A DNA stretch of 64,000 bases from Cyanophora paradoxa (Eukaryota; Glaucocystophyceae; Cyanophorales; Cyanophoraceae), in NCBI GenBank assembly GCA_004431415.1, contig QPMI01000138.1, forward strand, positions 1 to 64,000. The letters run 5' to 3'. Shown here in pieces: positions 22,001 through 32,795 of this stretch. The notes below the pieces were generated by a model. It ran no database searches, was not told the DNA's origin, and saw only the letters and a list, made by a program, of their open reading frames with translations. Numbering within the stretch: the stretch's first letter is position 1; each line of letters starts with the position of its first letter. The translations under genes and the position numbers were made by a program.

Positions 22001-23530
22001 TAGGCGCACCTTTCAAGGGGTTGGGCCCAGCGACGGGGGCGTAGGCGAGGGGCGTCCGGGGCGGCGGCGGGGGGGGCGCCGCGGCAGCGGAGGCGACGAC
22101 GGCCGCCGCCGCCGCCTGCTCCGTCAGAGCGAAGCCGAAGCTGAAGTGCTTCGTGAGGTCCTCCATGCCCCCGTCCCACGCTGCGAAATTATCGCAGCGC
22201 CTCAGATTCGCGCGCGAAACGCCGCGAAATTGCAAACGACGAGGGCTTCAAATTTTCGCACTGCGGGCGAGGACGAAGTAGCGGTGGCCGGCGGCGACGG
22301 CGACGGCGGCGGAGCACGAGGCGACGCCGCACTCCATCGTGGCGCACCCGCGCGCCCGGCCGCCCGCGCCGGCCGGGGCCTGCGCATGCGGCGCCTCGGG
22401 CTCGGACTCGAGGAGCCAGAGGCTGAGGTCGCGATCCGTCGCGTTGGAGGAGCGGCACGCGCGGATCACCAGCACCCTGCAAAGCAACGTAAGCTCTAAT
22501 TGAAGCTATATGTACTCTGTTTAATTATAAGGCGGTTCTAGAGTATAAATTCTAGCGCTAGCGCGGTCTTGCGCGCACCCGCTGGTCTCGGGGCGGAAGA
22601 CGGTGATGACCTGGGAGCCCGGGGCCTTCGCGCCGGCGGCGAGCGCCGGGGCGCGGGGGCAGGAGTCCGGCGCCGTGATGCCGGCGAGGGTCGGCGAGGT
22701 GGAGCAGGGCGGGCGCGGCTTGGGGCGCGTGGCGTCCGGGCGGAGCGCCGAGCGGAGGGAGACGAAGGAGGGGAGGTAGACGCCGTAGACGTGGAGGTAG
22801 AGGCGCTCCCGCGCGTCCTTTAGGTCCTCCGCCGTGTACGCGGTACCGTCAGCGGGCTGCGATGGCTCAGGCTGCGGCGCAGAGGGCGCCTGCAGGAGCG
22901 CGCGCGACAGCCGGCCATAGCTAGCGCCTTCTACGGCCGCGGGCGATTTGGCTACGGGCTCGCTATCGGCGAAGCCGACGGCCGCGGGCGCGGGCGGAGC
23001 CGGCAGCGAGAGCGGCGGCAGCGGGCCTAGGGCTCGCCCGCGCGGGTCCGAGTGGTCTGCAGCACAGGGCATCAGCGTACGCGATGGGAATGTGAGCCAG
23101 GCGCCCAGGCACGCACCGGACGGCGCGCTCTCGTTCGAGATCGAAGGCGCGCGCATGCTGGCGAACGGGGCTGGCTCCAGCAGCGCATCGTTTTCGCGGC
23201 GCGAATCTGCATTCGCATTAATATTCGCTTTCGCGCACGCGTTGACATTAGCGAGAGGAGTGGCTACGGCCAGCAAACGCGCTAAGTGACAGCTGAGCGT
23301 TCTCCCCGCGGCTATGTAGCGGAGCGAATTTCGCGAGCAAAAAACGCGCATTTACATCAAAGCTAAGCATTCTGAGCATTCTGGAACTCACCAGAAGCGT
23401 CCAGCCCGTCAAGCGCGGACGCGTACGCGCTCTCGGCGGGTTGACCGGCCGCGGACGCGCCCGGAGAGCCCAGCGCGCACGCGCAGCCGACGACGAACAG
23501 GCCGAGAAGAAGGCCGAAGGGACGACGCAT
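19044..23530 (-). CDS. Secreted DUF4832/DUF4874 family protein
   Basis: Seen: ATG 23530 starts a clear signal peptide (MRRPFGLLLGLFVVGCACAL) followed by a GT-AG intron. Later exons read GFAAFWEPGSSSRGY (about 21900), VRLYMDYPGRPSAIPAHL and TTAYGAYGGGASPDYTSPL (21230-21360), VDFVAAWGAVHDGDPRIAS (20900-20970), RLKDRIADAYVKV, LGFHDDAFG, RWQTQQIGGEARKCP (20120-20160), INATRVSWMILAKAF (19870-19920) and a C-terminal beta domain (MGYELHVAAATYPAVFRDG, DVEVALRTAAGF, VRPGDYTLAMRA) to the stop at 19044. Known: the DYPGRPS, YGGG.SPDY, GDPRI, GYHDDSF and PIGGE blocks and the final beta domain match DUF4874 followed by DUF4832, families of glycosidase-like but unproven function. An extra N-terminal region of about 300 residues precedes the core. 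Inference: an extracellular carbohydrate-active protein. Confidence 0.72.
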
Positions 23531-23640
23531 GGCGCTGAGGCTGCGCGCGCGGCCGCGCGAAAACGCAAGGCAGGCGAATCCGACGAACGAATGACTAACC
23601 GACGCGGCGGTTCGTCAAGTCGCTCAAGGGGATTTTAGAG

Positions 23641-23670
23641 GGGGTGGGGGGGGGGGGGGGGGGGGGGGGG
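23641..23670. repeat. Mononucleotide G tract
   Basis: Thirty bases that are all G except one T. Comparable runs occur as C at 2431-2450 and G at 36894-36920, both inside introns. Confidence 0.9.
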
Positions 23671-24179
23671 TTCGAATCGTAGAGATCGAGATCATGATCA
23701 AGAGGGGATATATCATATATAGATATATACTGACCGCGTACGTATCGTGGACAGAGAGTTCGAGGAGAAATTTATAGACAGAGAGATCGAGGAGGAATTC
23801 GAACTTAGATTTTTCGGTTGGCCAGCTATAGACTCGGGATGATAGACACTAGTAATTTAGTATACGTAGTAAATAATGGACTTACTATTCCAGTATACGT
23901 ATACGGTCCAGTACCCTCGTATACGTACCAGTAATATAGGTCCAGTATACGTATACGAACTAGCTATAGCTAGTCGCTTGTCGATTTTGGCTTTTTGGCT
24001 CTTTGTCTTATCTTTCTTCGTGCTCTTGTCTTAGTTATTTTGCTTTTTTGTCTTTATGCCCCCTGGGCAGCCCCCGCAGTGCTGGTGTCTAGAGACTGTG
24101 GCCGGTAATTCACCAAAAAAAAATAGAGAGTCGCACTAAATTTAAAATTAAACTGCAGACACAGACACAGGGACTCCCG

Positions 24180-24960
24180 GGACAGGCTGCCAGGCTGCAG
24201 GCTGCCATGCACTGGCATATGCATATGCATATGCATGCAGTGCACTGTGCAGTGTGCACGTGCCACGGTGCCATCACTGCCCATCAGTGGGATTCAGTGC
24301 CCGTGGCCATCATGGCATGCAGCCTCAGGGCCTGCAGGCTGCAGGCTGCAGCCTGCAGGCCACGGTGGCACGGGCGGCGGGCCAGGCTGGCAGCTGCAGG
24401 CCCTGAGGCTGTACTGCCGCAGCACTGGCAGCTTAGGGCCTACCGGTAGGCCTGTAGCCTGCAGGCTGCCGCAGTGCACTGCGGCAGGCTGCATGCCGCA
24501 GGCCCGCAGTGCGCAGGCTGCAGCCGGACGCCGGCCCGGCGCCGGCCGCAGCCTGCAGGCTGCAGCCCGGCTGGCGGCCCAGTGGCGGGCCGCCCAGCTG
24601 CAGCGAGCGCGGCCGGCTCAGCCCGGCTAGCGCTGGCGGGCCGCGGGCCCGCGGCCCGCGGGCGGCCGCGCCGACGTGGCGCCGCGGCCGGCGTGCGGCC
24701 GCGTGCCGCTGGCCATGGCGCGCGCGGCACGTGCACGGTGCACGGCGAGTCGGCGACTCGGCGTCGACTCGCGCCGCGGCGCGCGCGCGGCGATCGGCGA
24801 CCGTCCGAGGACGGTCGGCCGCCGGGGGCCGGGGCCGCCGGCGCCGGCGGCGCCGGCGCCGCGCGCGGCACCGCAGGCGGCGCGCGCCAGGCGCGCATCA
24901 TGGCATGCATATATATGCATATGGGCCATGCATTATGATGCATATATATGGCCCATGGGC
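24180..24960. repeat. Palindrome-saturated low-complexity DNA
   Basis: Tandem and overlapping self-complementary words fill this stretch: GCATATGCAT, TGCATGCA, GTGCAC, CTGCAGGCTGCAG, GGCCCGCGGGC, GCCGGCGCCGGCGGC, and then ATGCATATATATGCATATG and GGCCATGC. It is not a simple tandem repeat, because the words change from AT-rich to GC-rich and back. Confidence 0.6.
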
Positions 24961-25878
24961 GACTCCAGGGCGAGCCGCCGGCGAGCCATGAATCGCGACG
25001 ATCCAATCATGATCATTGTCCCCGGTCCCGATTCATCGATTTTTCATAATCGATATCCGTCAGATATCGATCCGATCCGATTCACGTCCCCGTCACATTG
25101 TTTTTCCAATTTTTATCAAGCACGTGCACGCCAGCGACCGTTCATCATGATACGCGTCACCGTCAGCAAAGATTCGCGATCGTCGGACGGCGGACGCGTC
25201 GATCGCGACGGTCCCGGGCCCCCGGCCCTCCCGGCGGCGGCCGGGCGGCCCGCCGGGCCGGGGCCGGCGGCGGGCCCGGGGACCCGGGGGCCGGGACTCC
25301 GGGACTCTGCCGGGCCCGGGGAGGCGACTCTTCATCATCATGGCCCAGTGGGCCTCATGGCAATGATGGCATGTGTGATCATCATGGCATGACAGTGTAC
25401 TACTAGGCTACCGGTACTGACAGACAGTGACAGTACCGTGCGGTACGTACTGCATATATATATACATACTTACCGGTACTCGCCAGGCTGTGCAGGCTGC
25501 AGCAGCAGCTGTACAGCCTGTAAATTGGCTGTAATACGGTACAACCGGCCCGGCGGGTACGGTGCCGATATACTCCCAGTATATATATATACGCACGCGC
25601 CGCGCGCACGTACCGGTATACGGTATACCGTAGTACTCTTTGGCAACTTTTTGGCAACTTCGTCGTTCTTGTTCACTCATACTTGTTGCAATTGCGACTG
25701 CGTCAGTCTTCAAAGGTCTAGGCTTCAACTTGGCAAGGGCTTAAAGCTTGGGCGGAAGTTTAGCTCCTTCAAAGCTTACCGTGCTTGTATCCGCAGCCGC
25801 TGAGCGCTAGGCGCTGCGGCACCGCACGCGTATACGCATCAAAGTGCATGCTCGCGAAGTCCATGCAGACCGCAGCTG

Positions 25879-28800
25879 GTGCGCGTCGACGTCGTATGCA
25901 TGTATATACATAGACGTGATCATCGATATCGGATGTATATGAACGTAGTGTGCTCACGTGCACGCTTCGAGAGGCTTAGCGCGTACGGTTGCGCAGATCA
26001 ACACGCCGACAAGCTTAAGCCCGCTCTGGGAGTGGTAGCTCCGCGGAAGACGTCGACTGATCATGATAAGCCTGCCAACGTCAAGAAGACTACCGCCGAT
26101 TCGATGCGCGATGAGTACGAGCGACAGCGAGACGAGATCAAGGCCGACAGCGCGGAGTACATCCTCGAGTATCACCTCGATCGCGATTTCCTGGCCAACT
26201 TCGGAGACAGTCGTCGTATTCTGGCTGCATGTGCGCATGCGTTATTGGCGCGCATTCCTTTGCATGCATATGGCATCGACACGGCTGCGGCTAGCTCTGT
26301 ACATGTATGTAATGCTGCGCTGGCGGCTTGCAATTGAGGGCATATGCATAATGCCCGTCTAATGGTTTAATGTTTCGAACTCTGACCGTATACTTTCTCG
26401 GCGCATGCATATACGTATGCGCAGTTGCAGTAGGCGGCCTGATGGTGCGCGCATGCAATTGAAAGACAATGTTAATGCTTTAGTATTCTCATGCCAATTC
26501 TCGAGCTCTTTATAATGAAATGTCACGCTTCGTGTACAGATTTTCTGCATTGTTATGCTAAATCTCCCGTCTGGCGTTTACGAAGATTCCATTCCTGTGA
26601 AGTCTGCGAAGCCGCTCTTCATCTGGAGCGATAACTGTCAGATCGTTCTCGAGCACTCTTCGTACAGCAGAGCTGCAGCTGCGAGCCTCAGGTTGAAAGT
26701 TCAGTACACTCCTTCGCAGTGGCCGATTTCTTTCTACCGCCCGCCTTTGCGATGGTATGGTCCAGATGACCCCGAGTTCCCGAACACGCTCACTGTTCAG
26801 GTGGACCAGTTGAATTTATAATTCCCGAGCTCTAGATCTGGCGCTTAAAGCTTTTTAATATTCGCGCTCAGAATAATCGCAAGAAGAGCGAAGATGCTCC
26901 GAGTGACTTCTCTGAGTGGAGCTGCAAGATTACAGTTTCGGCCGACGGACTGTTTCCCTCAATCCACATTATTTCTGACCCCAGCTTCGGAAATCGTGAC
27001 ATCCTACCTGGGACAGCAGTTCGGAACGGAATAACGAGTTGCGAATCAGAGCGTTCCATCGCCTTTCGTGATGGGGCGGCTCTCTCCCTTCTCGGTACTC
27101 GTACTGTTTGTTTGAGCCTTGATGATTTCAAATAAACTCTGAGTGCTATGAGCGTAGGTCCGGATCTGCACGTCCAGCTCAACTGTCTTCGCGTGTCTGA
27201 GCTCACAGTCGTTGATAAAGGGATCTCTCGGATTTCTATCAAGACAACGGCGCCAGTAAATAAGACAAGTGTCGAGCTACATGCTGGGCACTTCGAATTC
27301 TGGCAGCCGGAACCTTACTGTGCTGTCATCTCCCCTGAAACAAGCTTCTCTTCTTCCGGCGGCGGCGGAGCCTGCTTCTTCGGAGAATCTGTCGAACAGC
27401 GGCCGCAGCAATCCGGTCTTTGGGCTATCGGGCCAACCGATTGCATTCGCTTTGAGACAGTCCCCACCGAACACATCACGCGTGCAAGCAACTCGTCCGT
27501 CTGCTCTTCTATTCAATCTGGGGACCGCAGCGCACAAAACTACTCCCTGTGTTACAATATTACATATTCAACCCATGTTTCATCTTCCATTCATTACTCG
27601 ACTGAAATTAAAGCGAAGTCAGGACTGGCATTCATTCAGCTGGAGTCCGTGCTTGAGTTTGAATTCAACGGCGACAAAAGTAAGGCCTATCACGTCGATT
27701 ACAGGAATTTCCGTCGCGTGCGCATTTTCCCCATGCATAAATGCCAACGTATGCATTTTTACGTGTATTGCGCGATATTGTATCTCCGCAGGAAAGCGAC
27801 TTTGTTATTAAGAAGGACCTCGTCGCTGAGGTAAAGGCGACCGCAAGCGAGTTCGTCCTCACAGAAACGGAAGCCAAAGCTATTCGAGACGCGTTTTTCA
27901 AGGATGGGATTTTCCAGCTCCCAGCGGACTATATTCATCTTGTGCATCGGGGTGAGTCGCTTTCGATTAAATGTAGCAGTGCGCGTGATGATAGCCAGAT
28001 CTATGTTTTCGTTATCCGTTGTGATTGTGAGTGCACATGCATTGCCTGGCAGACCAAACCGCAAACGACGGGCAGTGGCTCATGGTGTCAAACAAGATGT
28101 ACGAGCTAGTTCGCCCTGAGAATCTCGTTCTGATGACTGCCTGGCTGCTGTCGCCGTCCCGCAAGTCGCTTCCCGTCTCTTTGCAACCGCCCTGTCCTCG
28201 GTGGTCAGCCGCGAGCAAGCGCGTCATCAACCCTGCTGCAGTTTTCCCTGCGGATGATCCATTCTTCCATCTCGTTGTGAAGGTATGAAAAACTCTGCTT
28301 CCATTCAATCCCCACTCTCTCTGATTTTAGAGATAGAAAATGGGAAATCCCCGCGAGCTATTCGTCTATCAGAACTCCACGTCTTCCCTTGCTTTGGAAA
28401 ACGAGGGAATAGTTGCTGGCACATCCGACGCTGTGTGGCGTCCAATCAACATGGCTCAACTTCGCATGGAATCGCGGCTGTTCATGGCTTTAATCGTATT
28501 AACTGTACTCCTTGCATTTATCATGTTTTGCATCATCACTCGGGTGGCATTCAGGTGCTAATAATCAAATAAAATTATATTGAATGTATTTTAGAATATG
28601 ATGATGAAGTCCGCAGAATCTCGAGGAGCACCAGCCGAAATTTGATCAACGATGCCAACCGCATCATCAAAGCGTTGAAAGGCTACAAATCTGAAGAGCT
28701 GGGTGCACAGAACCGGAACGGCATTGAATCCGCGGCCGGATCTGGATCGGCCCCTTCCCGAGTATATCCTGCATCAGCTGTGGGATCCGGTGGCGAAGAA

Positions 28801-31488
28801 AAGCTTTCGAAACGACCAAAACCGCATCCGGAAGTCTTGGTTGAGCCGACATTCTTGAGCTCTCTCTGGTGGACGAGCCTTCGATACAGGCTGCTTCTGT
28901 GGATGTGGTCTTTCCTTGTGACGTGTGACACAACCCGCCTGTTTATTCTGACAGACGTCGCGCTGAGGCTCAAGAACATGCAAGACAATGCAAAAGAAAA
29001 AGCTCGCAAGGATGCCGAAGAAATGGGCGACGAATGTGCGAGGGAGGCGCATGCGTTCATAGATGATGTGGAGCAGCAGTCTCCATATGCAAGTAAGTAA
29101 TGTTCATATTCACGTCTAAGGGATATATTAGAATAGATTTGCTTGATCTTACGTGCATTGCAGATGGACACGTGACCGGCCGCGTTTATTCGACTGCAAG
29201 CACGGGCACTGAAGTCAGCGCTAGCGAGGGTGCGTGCACGTGTTATTGATCTCGAATTCACATCGATATATAACAATCAGCGTTTTCAACGGGGGTGGCT
29301 GTACATGTATATATATTCTGTTGATCATGATTCCATTCGCAGGTGAGACTTTGCTACAACAATCGCAACCAGCCTCTTGGTGGAAGCGAGCGCTCCTGTT
29401 ACCGCTGAACACCAGCTTGAAAGTGGACATCATGTCGTTCGTTTTACATCTTGGGATCATCGTCTTGCCAACATTACCGATTCTTGTCGCGACCTGGGGA
29501 TACAGCCAAACTGCCCGCGATTTTGACTTCGTGACGGGAACAACCGATGCGCGCAGTGTAGATAGCGCTAGTGGGCACGCGCGCGCATTCGCTGGCGCCT
29601 CTCGGACATCGGTCGGAATTTACTTTTGCAACGGAGTTGCGCTCGTCTACTACTACGTCCAAAATGTCTCGTACGTCCACGCTCTCAAAGTAAAGGTATG
29701 CCCCTATGCACAACTTGAAAACATGACATTTCCTCCGTAGCGCTAATTAATACTTATATTTATCTTCATGCTACAGTATTCAGGACTTCACAGTAAAATG
29801 CACGGTTTTTGGGGCCTTTGCCGAGTATGCATCACAGCTGGCTTGTTCGGATGGATCGTCGCCCTCATTATATCTCTCGTGGGCGCGAGCGTCATGTTTT
29901 TGTGGGTGTCGCTTGGTTCGTGCTTAAGCTTCATTTATCTTATCAAATGCAGCTAAAAAGAATTCAAACTTAAAGAGAGCAATTACGCGTGTGCAGGCGT
30001 GATCTTAAAGCCGGAACGCGTGATTCCTATTTGCATCGGTAAATACAGGCTGCCTTCATAATCTTAATGTCTCATGTATGAGCGTTGTTACAGCTATCAT
30101 CTCATTTTTCTGGCACATATGGCGTTTCTGGGGATTCCTTAAGCGTCTGAGTGGACAAATCACAGCAGAAGTGAACAAAGCACGCAATCTTCTGAAGGAC
30201 GTTGCCACCGATTTGAGAAAGATTCACAACGCGATACTTGCGAACGGCTACAAATTTGATCAGTTACAATTGAATGGCTCCGACAGCGCCCAAAAGTCAT
30301 CGAATTCGAAGTCCGACAGTGAACACGCTCGTCGGAAAGCCCTGTTAGAATTACTAATCAGCGACAAGAACCGTTGGAGGAAGCTTCTTCTGGAGAAAGT
30401 TCGCCAGAGACTGCGTCAGCAGAGCGCTGTTGCGAATGTAGAGCAAGTTGCGCAAGAAATCTTCTTGGAAGTGCAGCAGCAGTTGACTGTGCTGGATACT
30501 GCGCAAGCGGATCTCGCTAAAGTCGACGTCGCTTCCAAGGCTCAGGACTCTGAACCCAAAAAGGCCGAGATCCCCGCAAGTGAGCAGCTGTACATCATAA
30601 TTAGCTGTAATACTCGAAGATATAATGCGTGAGAGTAATCGCGTACAGGCCTCGACTCGCAGATTCAGACGATACAGAAAATTATCGGCACCCTTCTTGG
30701 CGAGAGGAAGGTTTCAGCGGTGCACAAGTTCTTCGCGGCGGAAGAGCGCTGCCCGTGAGCAGTCTCGATCTCTCGCATCGCTTTTCGTTTCCTCGCAGCT
30801 AACCAAGCTAACCTCGCAGTCTGGGAGACATCAGTCTCTTGTATGAAAGCTGTCTCTTCCTCTGCCTGTTCCTCATCTTCATCTTTGTGGGAATCGCGGT
30901 GAGCTCGCTGAAGCGCCCCCGCTGCCTCCGGATCCGATGATCGCCTCTTGCGTCTCGCTTGATTCTCGAATGGCTTCAGGCCTTCGGAGTGCCAGGATAC
31001 ATCACGACGGCCATAAACAGTATTCTTGCGGCCGGAGCAGCTTTCTTCGTGAATCGAAACTCAACCTCGCGGGTGCGCTCACCGATATATATCGTCCTCT
31101 TTTCTCGAGTTCGTACGAATACGTATGCCTGCTCCGCGGTGGCACGCAGGCGCTCTCCGCGGTGGACGACAGCGTGCAGGCCGGGATGAGCCACGTCGAG
31201 GCTGCCTCCAAGCGCCTCCTCGCGAAACTGGACGAGGCGTTCGCCAGCTTGAACGCGTACCGCAGCTCCGCCACCACGATCGGGCTCGTCTATGCAGCGC
31301 TCGTCGAAGTCGGCTCGCTCATCGAGCAGGAGGTCGCCGAGCAGCTCAAGCCGAAGCCGAAGCCAAAGGATCCAGAGCGGCGGCTGTCGGCCCGGACAGC
31401 ATGGACGGCCGCCGCGCCTGCAGGCCTAGGCGTAGCTGCAGCGGGCGCCTTGCAATCGGAATCCAAGGACGATATCTGCAAAGCTTAA
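25879..31488 (+). CDS. Unrecognised multi-exon membrane protein in a lower-GC island
   Basis: I do not recognise this gene. Exons joined by AT-rich GT-AG introns (for example GTATGAAAAACT...TTTTAG near 28285 and GTAAGTAATG...GCAG near 29096) give a Lys/Arg-rich start (RDEYERQRDEIKADSAEY, about 26110), a beta-rich region (LPSGVYEDSIPVKSAK, 26565; SVELHAGHFEFWQPEPYC, 27270), then membrane segments: FMALIVLTVLLAFIMFCII (28480), YRLLLWMWSFLVTC (28885), FVLHLGIIVLPTLPILVA (29435), GLFGWIVALIISLVGAS (29840) and SCLFLCLFLIFIFVGIAV (30850). Charged helical stretches lie between and after them (30150-30570). It stops at 31488 after a Lys-Pro repeat and an Ala-rich helix. The exact start and exon edges are unsure, and two genes are possible. 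Inference: an extracellular beta domain tethered by a multi-pass helical part. Confidence 0.5.
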
Positions 31489-32080
31489 ATTAAACCAGCT
31501 AGGATCAAGTGATATTCTTTGACATTGAACGATTTTTCGCATTTGACAAGTAGACAGAATTTTGGTTTATCGAGTCTCGTTTATATATATATATAATTAT
31601 GTGTGTAAGCGTACTACGGTACACGTACGCGCGCTGGCGATGTCGATGTCTTGATCTCTTTCAGATATACTTGTACCGTACATACATGTTTCCGTTCGGC
31701 GCGGTACTAAAGTATGCCCATGCATGTTTCAGATTTCAGATGTCAGAATCGATTCAGGATTATAATTATATCATAATATACATCATTTGCATCCACAAGA
31801 CGGACTACGGACAGGCTATGGATGCTATGATGCTGTGGTGCTGAAAGAGCGAGTAACTGCCGGTGAGCGAGTAGTAAATGGTGGTGGGCGGACGGGGAAG
31901 AGGGTGGTGGTGGCTATAGTTGGGTGAAAGATGCGGGTGTCGGCAGTGTTGAGGGGGGGAGGGGGGGGTATGTCGTTGTTGGAGGGGACGAGGGCTAGGC
32001 GGCAGAGAGAGAGAAAGAAAAGAGAGAAGAAGGGACGAGGCTACAGGATTACTGGGAGGCTGGATCATACGCGGGGCAGG
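31489..32080. other. Intergenic DNA with a purine-rich tract
   Basis: AT-rich DNA just after the membrane gene gives way to a G/A-rich strand at about 31860-32040 (GGTGGTGGGCGG, GAGAGAGAAAGAAAAGAGAG). No exon is supported. It ends at the dispersed repeat copy. Confidence 0.45.
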
Positions 32081-32088
32081 CCTAACCT

Positions 32089-32765
32089 AATACTAGGGGC
32101 CCGGCCGCGATTCTCGCGCCGGGGGTGCAAGGGGGGAATTGGGATCTAATGAAAGAGTCGTAGTGGCACGAACATGCAAGGGGCAGATCTAGATCGACCC
32201 CGGCCCAGCGCGCGCGGCAGTGAGAGAGAAGATGGTTTTCCCCTCGAAAACCACCTTTCGATTCGCGAGTTCGAGAGAGCTCTCGCGAGCTAGGCGGCCG
32301 GCAAGCTTGATGCAGTGACAAGTAGTCCACGCGGCACGGGTACCATGCAGCGTACGCGGCGCAGTGCGAGTAAGCGGAAATCTAGAGGAGATCGAGCAAG
32401 ACAGCTAGGGAGAAGTGGTTCCATGCAGAACCGCGCAACGAAGAGCAAGGCGTACGCGACGCACTGCGAGGAAGCCGAAATCTAGAGGAGACAGCTAGCT
32501 ATAGGGAGAACTGGTTCCATGCAGAACCGCGCAAGGAATTCGAAGACCGGAATGACAGAGAAGTTGGTTTCCAGGATTCAAGGCGAGAGAAAACTGGTCT
32601 TCGCCCTCGAAAACCCCTTTTTGCATGGACGGCCGCAGCGACAAACACGTGTCGCAACCCAATTTTGGCACATTTTTGTTGCAAACTGGACCTCGAAAAC
32701 GGCCTCATAGAAAAATTTTGGCTGAAGCGAGGGAACGGGAAGCAAGGGGGTCCCCTTCCCCCCTT
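32089..32765 (+). repeat. Dispersed repeat, left copy (blocks A-B-C)
   Basis: Three blocks recur in the same order, reverse-complemented, at 49986-52248. Block A (32089-32216) contains GATCTAATGAAAGAGTCGTA. Block B (about 32370-32560) has two units with CTAGAGGAGA followed by GGTTCCATGCAGAACCGCGC. Block C (about 32583-32765) contains GGCCTCATAGAAAAATTTTG and ends in a short C/G hairpin (CAAGGGGG...CCCCCTTG). Block C stops about 30 bp from the stop codon of the TPR-like gene. Confidence 0.85.
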
Positions 32766-32795
32766 GTATAATCGGGGGGGCAGGTCCAAAAACAA

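Larger units (their letters stand above)
23531..25878. other. Gene-free region: G-tract, ATACGT-rich DNA and palindrome-saturated DNA
   Basis: No supported exon. It holds a long G run, TATACGTATAC-rich DNA (23690-23960), a stretch in which most short words are self-complementary (24180-24960), and a CCGGTA/TATA-rich patch (25390-25640). The promoter of the DUF4832 gene should lie at its left end. Confidence 0.5.

Noticed and set aside
26555-26821. LPSGVYEDSIPV as a chitobiase-type C-terminal domain
   Set aside because: Only the first few residues resemble that domain; the diagnostic YTxDGSxP core is absent.
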